64,000 nucleotides of DNA from Aliibacillus thermotolerans (lineage in GTDB: Bacteria; Bacillota; Bacilli; Bacillales; Marinococcaceae), in contig NZ_WKJG01000050.1 in NCBI RefSeq assembly GCF_027853235.1, positions 102,707 through 166,706 on the forward strand. Reading direction: 5' to 3'. A model generated the notes under the pieces. That model did no database searches. It was not told the origin of the DNA and saw nothing but the letters and a program-made list of their open reading frames with translations. This document shows positions 17,027 to 27,051 of this stretch, in pieces (position 1 is the first letter of the stretch; the number at the start of each line of letters is the position of its first letter). A program made the translations under genes and the position numbers.

Positions 17027-17716
17027 TTACGATTCATCTAACCAATTAATATTCGGATACTTCGGAATGGCATCTTTCGGTTTTTCTTGACGTTCTACCT
17101 CCTGTTTCTTGCGGAACCGTTCGCGATGGGTTTTTGCTTGTTTAGCTGTTGTAATACCGTTGCGATGCCACTCAAATAAAATGCGATCCATATAACGTAA
17201 ATTTAATTTACCAGATAAAACCGTTTCATATAAAGCTTCTTTAATTAATTCAGGTGAGTATTTATCTTGGTCTAACCATACGTTGATTGTTTCACACTCC
17301 ATGGGAGACAGAGGTCTGGAAAACTCTTTTTCAAACAGCTCATACAAATGTCCTTCTGCTTCTTTTTGCGTTGTTTCCGGAGGTGCCATAACTTCTTGAA
17401 CAATTCGCTCGTACAAAGGATCCAATTGATAGGATTCGAACACAATATCATCTTTTTTATTTTGTTCCATCGATAAGTACCCTTTTTGGATCAGCGACCG
17501 TAAACGACTCGTGCATTCTTCCGTCGAAATAGACATGCGAGATGCGATTTCCTCAGGGGTCGGAAACGGATCGTTATCCTCGATAAAGCGATGAATATGA
17601 AGCAAAATCACCATCTCGATTTCATTTAAACCTAGTTTCGCATAATAATCAAATAATAGATTCGAAATAGAGGTATGTCCGTATTGAATGAGCGACACGA
17701 CTTCCGAGCGTTTCAT
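17027..17716 (-). CDS. dnaD: Primosomal replication initiation protein DnaD
   Basis: A 229-residue protein with an N-terminal winged-helix oligomerisation domain (about 15-100) and a C-terminal DnaB_2/YxxxIxxxW-type domain (about 125-200; SPELIKEALYETVLSGKLNLRYMDRILFEW). It helps load the replicative helicase at oriC and during restart. The short linker and basic tail fit Bacillus DnaD (about 232 residues). AAAGGAAAG precedes the ATG. It is the first gene of the dnaD-nth-dynA group and follows the aspB terminator. Confidence 0.93.
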   Translation of the reverse strand: MKRSEVVSLIQYGHTSISNLLFDYYAKLGLNEIEMVILLHIHRFIEDNDPFPTPEEIASRMSISTEECTSRLRSLIQKGYLSMEQNKKDDIVFESYQLDPLYERIVQEVMAPPETTQKEAEGHLYELFEKEFSRPLSPMECETINVWLDQDKYSPELIKEALYETVLSGKLNLRYMDRILFEWHRNGITTAKQAKTHRERFRKKQEVERQEKPKDAIPKYPNINWLDES

Positions 17717-17755
17717 TTGTATACTTTCCTTTCTATCGAGAAAATCAAAAGAAAA

Positions 17756-17774
17756 GCCCCCAAAAAGTGGGAGC
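17756..17774 (-). terminator. Intrinsic terminator of aspB
   Basis: Minus strand GCTCCC ... GGGGGC followed by TTTTCTTTTG, just after the aspB stop codon. Confidence 0.6.
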
Positions 17775-17784
17775 GTGTACGGCG

Positions 17785-18972
17785 TTATTTGGAGGAATGA
17801 CGAAGGATAAATCGTTCTATTCTCTCCAATGCTTCTGTCATCAGTTCTAAAGAAGTCGCATAGGATAAACGAATGTTATTCGGAGCACCAAAACCGCTAC
17901 CTGGAACAACTGCTACTTTTTCTTCCTCCAAGAGAGCAGCGACCCAATCATCCGTCGTAGCAAATCCAGTTTGTTTTACCGCCTCTTGCACGTTCGGGAA
18001 TAAATAAAACGCTCCCTTCGGCTTGACACATGAAATTCCTGATATAGCTACAAGTTTTTCATACGCCACATTTAATCGTTCTTCAAAGGCTTGTCGCATC
18101 TTTTCAACCGAACCGTCTTCTTTCGTATACGCTGCAATTGCTCCATATTGCGCGCTCGTCATAGGGTTCGAGGTGGAATGGCTTGCAATGCTCGTCATCG
18201 CTTGAATCAATGTTTTACTTCCAGCCGCATAACCAATTCTCCAGCCCGTCATGGAATGAGATTTGGATACACCGTTAATCACAACGGTTTGTTCTTTTAA
18301 TGCAGCTGATAACGTCGCAATGGATACATGCGTATTTCCATCATAAATGAGTTTTTCATAAATTTCATCCGAAACAATTACAACATCATTTTTTAAAGCT
18401 ACTTCTCCAATCGCTTGTAATTCATCTCTTTCATACATGCTTCCGGTTGGATTGCTTGGTGAGTTAATAATCACTGCTTTTGTGCGGGCGGTTATTTTTT
18501 CTGCGAGCGCGTCCGGCGTTATTTTAAAATCATTTTCTTCCTCGCCTTTCAGATAAACAGGCACGCCACCAGCAAGCTTCACTTGTTCTGGATAACTTAC
18601 CCAATAAGGGGTTGGAATAATGACTTCATCTCCTTCATCGAGCAACGCTTGAAATAATGTATATAATACATGTTTGGCTCCCGTACCAACCATGATTTCT
18701 TCGTTTGTATAAGAAAGGGATTGGTCCGTTTCAAATTTGTTTCGAATCGCTTCTTTTAGTTCCGGAAGACCGCCAGATGGTGTATATTTCGTCAAACCGT
18801 CTTGCATGGACTGATACGCCGCTTCAATAATGTATTGGGGCGTATTAAAATCCGGTTCCCCTGCTCCTAAACCGATGACATCGTGCCCTTCTGCTTTTAA
18901 TGCTTTCGCTTTTGCAGTGATTGCAAGCGTTGAGGATGGGGTAATGGTCGATGCTCTTTTGGATAGTTGCAT
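17785..18972 (-). CDS. aspB: Aspartate aminotransferase (class I)
   Basis: A 395-residue PLP aminotransferase exchanging amino groups between aspartate and 2-oxoglutarate. The PLP lysine is in VSKSHSMTGWRIGYAAG, preceded by SPSNPTGS and VSDEIYEKL. The length fits B. subtilis AspB (393). ATG at 18972 follows AAGGAGG; an upstream in-frame ATG at 18990 overlaps that site and is rejected. In B. subtilis aspB is followed by dnaD as here. A promoter overlapped by a palindrome lies upstream. Confidence 0.93.
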   Translation of the reverse strand: MQLSKRASTITPSSTLAITAKAKALKAEGHDVIGLGAGEPDFNTPQYIIEAAYQSMQDGLTKYTPSGGLPELKEAIRNKFETDQSLSYTNEEIMVGTGAKHVLYTLFQALLDEGDEVIIPTPYWVSYPEQVKLAGGVPVYLKGEEENDFKITPDALAEKITARTKAVIINSPSNPTGSMYERDELQAIGEVALKNDVVIVSDEIYEKLIYDGNTHVSIATLSAALKEQTVVINGVSKSHSMTGWRIGYAAGSKTLIQAMTSIASHSTSNPMTSAQYGAIAAYTKEDGSVEKMRQAFEERLNVAYEKLVAISGISCVKPKGAFYLFPNVQEAVKQTGFATTDDWVAALLEEEKVAVVPGSGFGAPNNIRLSYATSLELMTEALERIERFILRHSSK

Positions 18973-19053
18973 GGTGTTTCCTCCTTGCATATTTTCTTTC
19001 TATTTATAACTTCTTGTCATATGTCAACAAATAAGATGACTTGTTCACAGGCA

Positions 19054-19068
19054 AAGTATATCATACTT
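19054..19068. promoter_or_regulatory. Palindromic operator-like site over the aspB -10
   Basis: AAGTAT-ATC-ATACTT is a perfect 6-3-6 palindrome overlapping the -10 at 19060-19065. A repressor could bind here; none can be named. Confidence 0.4.
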
Positions 19069-19088
19069 CGTGCCTGAGTTATAGCCAA
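19060..19088 (-). promoter_or_regulatory. Promoter of aspB
   Basis: Minus strand TTGGCT (19083-19088), 17-bp spacer, TATGAT (19060-19065). The leader to the ATG is about 80 nt. Confidence 0.6.
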
Positions 19089-19173
19089 TCCTTCTTTTGA
19101 ATGAACCAGTTTTTTCGGATTACTTTTCTTCAACGTGCGTATATCTTTCTGCCATTCACAAGTAGCGATGATA

Positions 19174-19647
19174 TTAATCCATCATCATACTATAGCGTTT
19201 TATAAAAGTACCGTCGCGCATATCGAGATAATAAAAGTGAAGCCGGTTATCTTTTTCAAACGTTAATTGATAAAGTGGTGTACCATTTTCTATTCCCGCA
19301 TGAATACTTTTTATATCATCTATTTGAAACCGGCCTCTTACAAGAGACATTGCTTCTTCTTCCGTTAACGTTTCCTCCAAACTTATTCTTGTTACCACTT
19401 GTTCGTCTCTCACAAACAGTCGTTCCAATTCGTTTTGATCAGTTTGAACGATCGCGCTGTAGACAACCTCTTTCCCGTGATAATAATCAACATCCATCAC
19501 TGATTGAACGTCTTCTTCTTGAAGCACAATCGTTTCAACCCGCTTTACATCTTCAGCAAGAGATGCACGCGCAAAGACATAGAGCGTGCTTCCCGCAATG
19601 AGAAGCAAAAAGATGATTCCTAACCCAAACCATATGAATCGTTTCAT
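19174..19647 (-). CDS. ypmB: YpmB-like PepSY/DUF5590 membrane-anchored protein
   Basis: A 157-residue protein with one N-terminal membrane anchor (FIWFGLGIIFLLLIAGSTLY) and an extracytoplasmic part made of two PepSY-like units; EEAMSLVRGRFQIDDIKSI and PLYQLTFEKDNRLHFYYLDMRDGTF are typical. It matches YpmB, which lies between dinG and aspB in B. subtilis. The function is unknown. The ATG overlaps the stop of the upstream deaminase gene (ATGA) and AGAGGGG precedes it. The small ypmA gene found beside ypmB in B. subtilis is absent here. Confidence 0.8.
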   Translation of the reverse strand: MKRFIWFGLGIIFLLLIAGSTLYVFARASLAEDVKRVETIVLQEEDVQSVMDVDYYHGKEVVYSAIVQTDQNELERLFVRDEQVVTRISLEETLTEEEAMSLVRGRFQIDDIKSIHAGIENGTPLYQLTFEKDNRLHFYYLDMRDGTFIKRYSMMMD

Positions 19648-20969
19648 CGCTGAACCCCTCTTTGCTTTTTCTCTTCAAGCTGTTTAAAAGAACGGTTCGC
19701 TTCATAGTAAATTTTTTCTTCATCTAACGTTTGTAATTCTCTCTTACGCATGAGACAAACGCCATCGACAAACACATCCGTTACGTCGTGACCAGAGGCG
19801 GAATAAACGAGATGAGAAAAAATATTTTGTTCCGGTTGAAGATGGAAAGCTTTTTTATCAATAAGAATAAAATCAGCCGGTGCGCCTTCCTGAATTAATC
19901 CGTCATCACCAAAACCGAGTGCTTTTGCGCCGTTTATGGTTGCCATCTGAAACACTTCCTTCGCCTCGATTGCTTCCGGCTGCTGGAACACTCCTTTTTG
20001 TAAAAGACAGGCAATACGCATTTCTTCAAACATATCTAAATTATTATTAGAAGCGGTGCTATCGGTTCCAAAGGTGACATCAATTCCTTCTCGCTTCATT
20101 TTCGTAACCGGAGCGATCCCGGAACCAAGTTTTAAATTGCTCATCGGGTTATGGGATACTGTGACCGAAGAGGAAGCCAGTAGTGGCCATTCTTCCTCTC
20201 CAACATGGACAACATGCGTAAGGATGGCGTCCCGCTCTAAAAACCCTAACTCCGCTAAGTGGGTAATTGGGCGTTTATGATATTTTTTCAGGTGATCTTG
20301 ACATTCTTTTTCGGTTTCTGCAACATGAATGCCTACTTTTAACTCGTGTATTGCTGCTTCTTCCACCACTTTTTCTAAAAAAGAAGGAGGACACGTATAC
20401 GGGGCATGCGGAAATAACATTCCTTTCATTCTGCCCGCCCCATACTCATTCCACTCATTTGCGAAGCGAACCGCTTCTTTTCTTTTTGCTTCTTGTTCTT
20501 CCTCCGTACCAAAAGCGATCATTCCCCGACTAAGCACCGCTTTTATTCCTGATTCAAGTGTTGTTTCAAACACTTTATCCATATGCAAATGATACATATC
20601 TAAAAACGCCACCGTTCCGGAACGAATCATTTCAGCAAGCGCTAAGGATGTCCCGGTCATCACAGCCTCTTTATCCAATAACGCTTCCCGGGGCCAAATT
20701 TCCTTTTCTAGCCACACTTGCAAAGGTACATCATCGGCTACTCCTCTTAGCAATGTCATCGGCGTATGGGCGTGGGTATTATACATTCCGGCGGTTAACC
20801 AGTTGTTGTCTCCGGATATGACAGGTAGATGACACTTCTCTTTTGGAACAGGCATTTTTCCGATCGTTTTAATTTTCCCTTCTTTTACTTCGACATAATG
20901 ATCACGCTTAATGGCGCCGTTTATATGGATGATATGAACATCCCGAAGGATATAATGGCGATCTTGCAT
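19644..20969 (-). CDS. mtaD: 5-methylthioadenosine/S-adenosylhomocysteine deaminase-type amidohydrolase
   Basis: A 441-residue metal-dependent amidohydrolase of the TrzN/AtzB/MtaD group. Zinc ligands are visible as HAHTPM (near 66), GIHVAETEKE (second histidine) and VSHNP, with the catalytic Asp in FGTDSTASNN. The family deaminates SAH, MTA or related adenosines, or guanine-like rings; MtaD is the best fit from LLRGVADDVPLQVWLEKEIWPREA. The substrate is inferred. AAGGAGGAG precedes the ATG. It lies between dinG and ypmB and overlaps ypmB by 4 bp. This gene is not at this site in B. subtilis. Confidence 0.8.
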   Translation of the reverse strand: MQDRHYILRDVHIIHINGAIKRDHYVEVKEGKIKTIGKMPVPKEKCHLPVISGDNNWLTAGMYNTHAHTPMTLLRGVADDVPLQVWLEKEIWPREALLDKEAVMTGTSLALAEMIRSGTVAFLDMYHLHMDKVFETTLESGIKAVLSRGMIAFGTEEEQEAKRKEAVRFANEWNEYGAGRMKGMLFPHAPYTCPPSFLEKVVEEAAIHELKVGIHVAETEKECQDHLKKYHKRPITHLAELGFLERDAILTHVVHVGEEEWPLLASSSVTVSHNPMSNLKLGSGIAPVTKMKREGIDVTFGTDSTASNNNLDMFEEMRIACLLQKGVFQQPEAIEAKEVFQMATINGAKALGFGDDGLIQEGAPADFILIDKKAFHLQPEQNIFSHLVYSASGHDVTDVFVDGVCLMRKRELQTLDEEKIYYEANRSFKQLEEKKQRGVQR

Positions 20970-20989
20970 GTCAACTCCTCCTTTCCATC

Positions 20990-23791
20990 TTAATCATTGT
21001 TTTGATCAAAAAAGTCAACGATCGATTGCAGCGTTTCTTTGAGCGATTGTCGCTCGATTGGTACATTTGGTAACGACTGAATAAAATATTTTCCATAAGA
21101 TTTTTCCATCATTCTTCGATCTAACACAATAAAAACACCTTTATCCGATGTTGTGCGGATTAACCGACCAAATGCTTGCTTAAAGCGCAAAACCGCTTCC
21201 GGAATCGACCGTTCTTGAAACGGATCTTGACCTTTCCTTTTCATTTCTTGTAATTTCGCTTTCATGATTGGCTCATTTGGAGAAGAAAAAGGAAGTCGCA
21301 CGAGGACAACGGCTTTAACAGAAGGGATGTCTACTCCTTCCATAAAAGTATTCGTTCCTAACAACATCGTTTCCGCTTCTTGGCGAAACAACTTTAACAA
21401 TTTTTCTTTTCCTCGTTTTCTCTCTCCTTGAACAAGAAAAGAGCAAGGGCTTTCTTCTTCCCACATTTTCATTTTTCCATATGTTTTTTGTAGCATATCG
21501 AAAGACGTAAACAGTACAAGAATTCGTCCATGTACTACCGAAGTCAAATGGAAAAGAAATTCGGAAACATCTTCTATAAAGATCTCTTCCTGCCCTTGTA
21601 TTTGGCCAATATCCGTTGGTGCATAAAGCCTCACTTGCTCGTCATACGAAAACGGAGAAGGAAGGGACAAAGTTTTCGGCGAAAAATCTTCTAAACCTAA
21701 CAGTTGTTTCACGTACGTAAAGGTGCGATCGATAGTAAAAGAAGAAGACATTAAGACGACGCTATCCGTTAGTTGAAAGAATGTATTTGCAAGGATGTCT
21801 CCAACATGAATCGGACGCTTCGAAATGGCACAATTATTCTCCGCTGCTTCCACATCCACTTCTAACCAATACAAATAGTTCGCTTCTTCTTGCGTCAGAA
21901 GGGAGTAAAGTGTATCTATTGTTCGTTCGATTTGTTGTAAAAAAGAAAAGAAGTCTTCTAGTAATGTCATCTTTTTGTCTTCATTCATTGCTTTTTCTAA
22001 GACATGGACATAGCTATACCAAAAATCAAGTTCCGTTTCCATCAAAGAGAGAAAACGTTGCAAAGAAATGATGACATTTCTCCATCTCTCTGTAAATTCT
22101 TTCGTCGGACGATACGTAACGGTTTTCTTTCTTTGGCGTCGTTCTACCATTTGCTCTGTGAGAGTGAAATGATGAAGCGTGCGAAATAATTCGTCTAATT
22201 CATACGTTAACAACATGAAATGATCTTTTCGTTTTTCATACCATCCGGGAGAAAAATGTCGCACCATTTCCTGTTCATAGAAAAATAATGGGCTAAAATA
22301 TCCTTTGGATTTGAATATATCAAAACGATTTAAAAGTCGCTTTATTTGAAAATAGTCGACATCATCGCCAAAAGATTGGGAAGCTACTTGTTCTAAATGA
22401 TGTGCTTCATCTACGACGATATGGGATACAGACAGTAAGAAAGATTGCCCTTTTGCTAATTCATGAAAAAGAAGTGCGTGATTCACGATGAGAAGGTGAG
22501 CGTCATTTGCCTGTTGTCTCATCCGAAAATAATACTCTCCTTCTCTCCACGGATTAGCTGCACGAGAAAAAATCGTTTCATCACAAACCAATTTTTCTAT
22601 TAACGTATTTTGTTTCCCGCCGGCAATGTTTAATTCTTCTATATCTCCCGTATCTGTCTCAAGGATCCACACGAGCACTTGCAAAAGTCCCAATGCTTCT
22701 TCATACGTATCGAGGGTACCAGAAGTGAGCTGTTTTATTTTTCGCAAACAAGCATAATGACTTTTTCCCTTAAGGACCACTGCTTCAAAAGACTTTGGAT
22801 AAGCATTTTTCAAAATAGGAATATCTTTTTCAATCAGTTGTTCCTGCAGAGCGACTGTTTGCGTAGAAATGAGCACTTGTTTATTGGTACGTAGAGCAAA
22901 AGCGATGGCAGGAATTAAATAAGCAAATGTTTTTCCGATTCCCGGTGGTGCTTCAAGACAAAGATGGTCATTATTTTCAAAGGCGTCTCTTACCGATTGT
23001 GCGATCTTTTCTTGCCCATCTCTCATTTCAAACTTTTCCCAATGAGTACGTAATACGTGCTCGACGGAAGATGGGAATGGTTCTTTTTCCACCATTTGTT
23101 TTTCTTTTGAAATACGTTTCTTCCCTTGTAGTAAATAAGGTTTTATTGCCAAACCTTGAAAGGAAACGGCAGGTATTTTTTCTTCATCTATACGCAAACT
23201 TCGTTTAAATAAATGGTCAATATCACTCTGGACGTATTTTAAAATTTTCAACATCATTTGAACCGTTGGCTTCGGTAATTGAGCTATTTTTTTCATTAAT
23301 TTGAGCCAAAGGAGTGCCGTTGTCTCTGCATCACTATCTGCTTGATGAGGATGGTCATGTTTTATATGTAAAGCAGTAGCAAGGCGATTTAATTGATAAC
23401 TATCAAAGGTCGGATATAACATACGAGCGCACTCCACTGTGTCTATTTTGGGACCATGAAAAGACGGATACCCGGCTTGTTGTAATTCCCAATTAATAAA
23501 AGAAAGATCAAAATCGACATGGTGAGCGACAAAATAGCCATCTTGTAAATAATCAATGAGAATTGGCGCAATCTCTTCAAAATAGGGCGCATCATTCACA
23601 TCTGTTGGAGTAATTCCGGTCAACTCTTGAATAAATAAAGGAATTTCTCTTTTTGGGTGAAGATACGTCGCGTATGTATCAACAATGTTATTATTTTCCA
23701 CCACGGCCAATCCGATTTGAATGATTCTATCTCCTCTCTCAGGAGAATTACCAGTCGTTTCGGTATCTATCACAACATATTTTTCATGCAT
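20990..23791 (-). CDS. dinG: DinG-type helicase with N-terminal DnaQ-like exonuclease domain
   Basis: A 933-residue two-domain protein. The N-terminal 3'-5' exonuclease has VIDTETTG (Asp9, Glu11), HHVDFDLSF and HQADSDAET. The XPD-family part has Walker A PGIGKTFAY (about 282), DEAHH (about 460), and late motifs FMEGVDIP and QAFGRLIR. No four-cysteine Fe-S cluster is obvious, as in other Firmicute DinG proteins, which act mainly as nucleases. ATG at 23791 is chosen because GGAG lies 8 nt upstream; the GTG at 23800 overlaps that site. It follows the pan operon terminator. Confidence 0.92.
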   Translation of the reverse strand: MHEKYVVIDTETTGNSPERGDRIIQIGLAVVENNNIVDTYATYLHPKREIPLFIQELTGITPTDVNDAPYFEEIAPILIDYLQDGYFVAHHVDFDLSFINWELQQAGYPSFHGPKIDTVECARMLYPTFDSYQLNRLATALHIKHDHPHQADSDAETTALLWLKLMKKIAQLPKPTVQMMLKILKYVQSDIDHLFKRSLRIDEEKIPAVSFQGLAIKPYLLQGKKRISKEKQMVEKEPFPSSVEHVLRTHWEKFEMRDGQEKIAQSVRDAFENNDHLCLEAPPGIGKTFAYLIPAIAFALRTNKQVLISTQTVALQEQLIEKDIPILKNAYPKSFEAVVLKGKSHYACLRKIKQLTSGTLDTYEEALGLLQVLVWILETDTGDIEELNIAGGKQNTLIEKLVCDETIFSRAANPWREGEYYFRMRQQANDAHLLIVNHALLFHELAKGQSFLLSVSHIVVDEAHHLEQVASQSFGDDVDYFQIKRLLNRFDIFKSKGYFSPLFFYEQEMVRHFSPGWYEKRKDHFMLLTYELDELFRTLHHFTLTEQMVERRQRKKTVTYRPTKEFTERWRNVIISLQRFLSLMETELDFWYSYVHVLEKAMNEDKKMTLLEDFFSFLQQIERTIDTLYSLLTQEEANYLYWLEVDVEAAENNCAISKRPIHVGDILANTFFQLTDSVVLMSSSFTIDRTFTYVKQLLGLEDFSPKTLSLPSPFSYDEQVRLYAPTDIGQIQGQEEIFIEDVSEFLFHLTSVVHGRILVLFTSFDMLQKTYGKMKMWEEESPCSFLVQGERKRGKEKLLKLFRQEAETMLLGTNTFMEGVDIPSVKAVVLVRLPFSSPNEPIMKAKLQEMKRKGQDPFQERSIPEAVLRFKQAFGRLIRTTSDKGVFIVLDRRMMEKSYGKYFIQSLPNVPIERQSLKETLQSIVDFFDQNND

Positions 23792-23828
23792 TATTCTCAC
23801 TCCGCCTTGCTTCTTCTATGCATGGAAA

Positions 23829-23861
23829 AGCCCCCGGATAGAACCGCCTCTATCGGGGGCT
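23829..23861 (-). terminator. Intrinsic terminator of the panBCD operon
   Basis: Minus strand AGCCCCC-GATAGA ... TCTATC-CGGGGGCT (one bulged base) followed by TTTTCC, just past the panD stop. Confidence 0.8.
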
Positions 23862-23866
23862 GTCAC

Positions 23867-24250
23867 TTATTTTACCGTATTTGCAGGTTCTGTCGATAAC
23901 ATTTCTTCAATTTCGTTGTTTTCATTTAAAATGGCTACTTTTGGTGAAAAATTAGCACATTTTTCTTCTTCCACCATTCCATATGCCATAATGATAACAC
24001 AATCTCCTGGTTGAACCAAACGAGCAGCAGCTCCGTTTAAACAAATGACACCAGAACCTCTTTCACCGGGAATGACGTAAGTTGTAAGTCGTGCTCCGTT
24101 GTTGTTATTTACTACTTGCACTTGTTCATTTTCTAAAATATCCACCGCATCCATTAAATCTTGATCAATCGTAATGCTTCCAACATAATTTAAATTCGCT
24201 TCGGTGACCGTCGCGCGATGTAGTTTCGATTTCATGAACGTGCGATACAT
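23867..24250 (-). CDS. panD: Aspartate 1-decarboxylase
   Basis: A 127-residue pyruvoyl enzyme making beta-alanine for pantothenate. The self-processing site is Gly24-Ser25 in NYVGSITID, giving the beta chain and the Ser-derived pyruvoyl alpha chain. [15 protein letters not shown] is also conserved. The length equals B. subtilis PanD. The ATG at 24250 follows AAGGGGG and overlaps the end of panC by 19 bp. It is the last gene of panB-panC-panD. Confidence 0.96.
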   Translation of the reverse strand: MYRTFMKSKLHRATVTEANLNYVGSITIDQDLMDAVDILENEQVQVVNNNNGARLTTYVIPGERGSGVICLNGAAARLVQPGDCVIIMAYGMVEEEKCANFSPKVAILNENNEIEEMLSTEPANTVK

Positions 24251-25116
24251 GATACTTCCCCCTTCTCATACGCGATATCTACAATCACATTATCGATAAG
24301 ACGCGCTTCGCTAAATTGCACCGCAATAGCAATAATGATTGTCCCTCTCACCTCGGACAATGCAGTTAACGTCGGAAAAGTGAGAATATCAATGTAATCA
24401 ATCTCCCCACTTGTATGTTGTTTGAGATATTCCCTCATCTTTTCTTTAATTACATCGCAATTGGTTGTTCCATGTTGGATCAAGGTAAGGGCTAGTTGTA
24501 AACTTTGATATAAGTGAGGTGCTTCTTTTCTTTCTTCCGGCGTTAAACGAACGTTTCGGGAGCTTACCGCCAAGCCGTCCCGTTCTCTTACTGTGTCTAC
24601 AGGAACAATTTTTACCGGTATATGAAAATCTTCTACCATATTTTGAATGACAGCTACTTGTTGCGCATCTTTTTTACCGAAATAAGCCGCATGAGGTTGT
24701 ACGAGTTGAAACAATTTCAACACGACGGTAAGCACCCCATCAAAATGACCCGGGCGACTTTTTCCGCAAAGCACGTCAGCTCCTTTTTGCACCGAAACAG
24801 AAGTATGAAGGGGGCGTGGATACATTTCTTTGACTGACGGCATAAAAAGCACGTCAGCTCCTATTTGTGATAACAATTCTTTATCTTTATCAATCGTTCT
24901 TGGATACGTATCGTAATCTTCTCCTGGTCCAAATTGGAGAGGATTTACAAAAATACTAACAACAAGAACATCTTGTTCCTCTTTTGCCTTTCTCATTAAA
25001 GATAAATGTCCTTCATGTAACGCTCCCATCGTTGGAACGAATCCAATGGATTGATTTTCTGCTTTCAATCTGGTGATTTGTGCTTGTAAGTCGAGAACGG
25101 TATGAACAGTGATCAA
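24232..25116 (-). CDS. panC: Pantothenate synthetase
   Basis: A 294-residue ATP-dependent ligase joining pantoate and beta-alanine. Conserved [16 protein letters not shown], the HIGH-like region, FVNPLQF and the KDAQQ segment are visible. The likely start is TTG at 25116 with GGAGGGG upstream; it overlaps the panB stop (TTGA). A non-ATG start with a 4-bp overlap suggests coupled translation. It is the middle gene of the pan operon. Confidence 0.95.
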   Translation of the reverse strand: MITVHTVLDLQAQITRLKAENQSIGFVPTMGALHEGHLSLMRKAKEEQDVLVVSIFVNPLQFGPGEDYDTYPRTIDKDKELLSQIGADVLFMPSVKEMYPRPLHTSVSVQKGADVLCGKSRPGHFDGVLTVVLKLFQLVQPHAAYFGKKDAQQVAVIQNMVEDFHIPVKIVPVDTVRERDGLAVSSRNVRLTPEERKEAPHLYQSLQLALTLIQHGTTNCDVIKEKMREYLKQHTSGEIDYIDILTFPTLTALSEVRGTIIIAIAVQFSEARLIDNVIVDIAYEKGEVSCIARS

Positions 25117-25952
25117 GATTCAACCCCTCCATATACTTTTTGAAGGGTTTCTGTTTCCATGGAGAACGTATGCTCCTCAGATGGAAACGCGCCGCTTTTC
25201 ACTTCTTCCACATATGCTTCCAATGCTTGTGTAATTGTTTCTCCTACTTGGGCATATTGTTTTGCAAATTTTGGAACAAATCCGGTCGTATAACCGACGG
25301 CATCATGAAAAACGAGTACTTGACCATCTACCTGTTTCCCCGCACCAATGCCTATCACTGGAATCGTTAACAGAGAAGCAATATGCTCTGCTAATTGTTT
25401 TGGCACACATTCTAACACAAGGGCAAAAGCCCCGTTTTCTTCGACTTGTTTTGCTTCTTTGATGAGTAAAGAAGCGCTTTCTTCTGTTTTCCCTTGCACT
25501 TTATAACCACCAAGAACACCAACGGATTGCGGGGTCAATCCTAAATGTGCCATGACCGGAACCCCTGCTTCCGTAAGTTGATCAATGAAAGGGAGTACTC
25601 TACCTCCACCTTCAATCTTTACTGCTTGTGCGCCACCTTCTTGCATTAATGTCGCAACCCTATCCATTGTTTTAGAAATATCTCCATGAAATGTAAGAAA
25701 AGGCAAGTCTGTCACGACAAATACATCCGGTGCTCCTCTTCGTACTGCTTTCGTATGCAAAAGCATATCCTCCAACGTCACCGGAATGGTTGAATCGTAG
25801 CCGTGAACGACCATCCCAGCGGAATCGCCGACCAAAATGATGTCCATTCCTGCTTTTTGAGCGAAATGAGCGGATGGGGCATCATACGCTGTCATCATCG
25901 CGATTGGTTCTCGTTCCGCTTTCATTTTTAAAAATGTTGCTGTGTTTTTCAT
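25113..25952 (-). CDS. panB: 3-methyl-2-oxobutanoate hydroxymethyltransferase
   Basis: A 279-residue enzyme making ketopantoate with methylene-tetrahydrofolate, the first committed step of pantothenate synthesis. [31 protein letters not shown] (metal-binding Asp) and KIEGG are family signatures. The start is the second of two tandem ATGs (25955, 25952), 7 nt after GGGGAGG. The 49 extra codons upstream are leader sequence containing a hairpin. An extended -10 promoter overlaps the end of birA. Confidence 0.95.
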   Translation of the reverse strand: MKNTATFLKMKAEREPIAMMTAYDAPSAHFAQKAGMDIILVGDSAGMVVHGYDSTIPVTLEDMLLHTKAVRRGAPDVFVVTDLPFLTFHGDISKTMDRVATLMQEGGAQAVKIEGGGRVLPFIDQLTEAGVPVMAHLGLTPQSVGVLGGYKVQGKTEESASLLIKEAKQVEENGAFALVLECVPKQLAEHIASLLTIPVIGIGAGKQVDGQVLVFHDAVGYTTGFVPKFAKQYAQVGETITQALEAYVEEVKSGAFPSEEHTFSMETETLQKVYGGVES

Positions 25953-25968
25953 CATAACTCCTCCCCGT

Positions 25969-25993
25969 CCTTGTCCAGCTAACTGGATCAAGG
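25969..25993 (-). promoter_or_regulatory. Hairpin directly upstream of the panB ribosome site
   Basis: Minus-strand CCTTG-A-TCCAG-TTAG-CTGGA-CAAGG, a 10-bp stem with one bulged base, ends a few bases before GGGGAGGAG. No T-run follows, so it is not a simple terminator. Confidence 0.4.
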
Positions 25994-26058
25994 CAGTATC
26001 CTTTTTTATTTTCTTAATAAAAAGTGCAATTCTACTTTTGTAGATATTGCCTTTCTCT

Positions 26059-26064
26059 ATTATA
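26059..26064 (-). promoter_or_regulatory. Extended -10 promoter of panBCD
   Basis: Minus strand TGTTATAAT. No good -35 is seen at 17 bp. It lies in the short gap just past the birA stop. Confidence 0.55.
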
Positions 26065-26085
26065 ACAAAAATAAATGAAATTTCT

Positions 26086-27051
26086 TTAGTCAATATCTGC
26101 ACTATACACCGATTCTAATGTGCCATCTTTTTTTCTAATTAGTAATACCCCTTCATCAGTGATTCCTTCAGCAATTCCTTGAACCTCTTTTCGCATCGTT
26201 TTGGCGGTAATTTCTTTCCCAATGGTCGTTGCAAGCTGTTCCCACCGTTTTTTAATCGGGAAAAAGCCTTGATCTAAATATTTATAGTACCAATGTTCAT
26301 ATTTCTCTAATACCGAAACGATGACATCGCTTCGTTGAAACACCTTTCCATTTGCTTCCATTGATAAAGAAGTAGCAACAGCCGATAATTCCTCGGGAAA
26401 ATCAGTCTTTTGTTGATTCACATTTAATCCGATTCCAACGACAATTGCTTGTATACGGTCTAACTCCGAATGCATTTCAGTTAAAATACCCGCTATTTTT
26501 TTCCCGCGTAATAATATGTCATTTGGCCATTTAATTTCTACAGGAAGGTCTGTTGCTCGTTCTAACCCTTCTTGCACCGCCACTGCTGTAAGAAGGGTCA
26601 GTTGAGGAGCAACTTGAGGAGGGATATCGGGCCGTAAAATGATGCTAAACCAGAGTCCTTTTTCCTCCATTGAATGCCACGGTCTTCCTAGTCTCCCTTT
26701 TCCTTTCGTTTGTTTATCCGCAATGACAATTGTTCCTTCTTCCGCTCCTTCTTGTACAAGTTGGTGTGCAATGTCCTGAGTGGAAGTAACTTCTTTTTTA
26801 TACACGATGTGCCGGCCAATTGCTTTTGTTTGTAGTTTTGATTTAATTTCGTCGGTACTAGCTAAATTCGGCATATACCGAAGACGATACCCTTTTCTCG
26901 GAACTGCTTCAATTTCATATCCGTTTTTTCGTAATTCTTCAATATGTTTCCAAACAGCTGTTCTAGAAATGTGAAGCATGTCACTAATTTGTTGTCCAGA
27001 TAAAAAACGATCTTTAGATTGTGATAATAATTGTAATAATTTACCCCTCAT
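26086..27051 (-). CDS. birA: Biotin-protein ligase / biotin repressor
   Basis: A 321-residue bifunctional protein. An N-terminal winged helix ([30 protein letters not shown]) is followed by the ligase domain with [10 protein letters not shown] (biotinyl-AMP loop) and IKWPNDILL, and a C-terminal SH3-like domain. It biotinylates carboxylases and represses biotin genes. AAGGGGAAG precedes the ATG, which overlaps the cca end by 11 bp. The order cca-birA-panB matches B. subtilis. Confidence 0.94.
   Translation of the reverse strand: MRGKLLQLLSQSKDRFLSGQQISDMLHISRTAVWKHIEELRKNGYEIEAVPRKGYRLRYMPNLASTDEIKSKLQTKAIGRHIVYKKEVTSTQDIAHQLVQEGAEEGTIVIADKQTKGKGRLGRPWHSMEEKGLWFSIILRPDIPPQVAPQLTLLTAVAVQEGLERATDLPVEIKWPNDILLRGKKIAGILTEMHSELDRIQAIVVGIGLNVNQQKTDFPEELSAVATSLSMEANGKVFQRSDVIVSVLEKYEHWYYKYLDQGFFPIKKRWEQLATTIGKEITAKTMRKEVQGIAEGITDEGVLLIRKKDGTLESVYSADID

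Noticed and set aside
25953..26102. 50-residue N-terminal extension of PanB
   Set aside because: It overlaps the end of birA, includes the promoter and hairpin, and is unlike PanB proteins.
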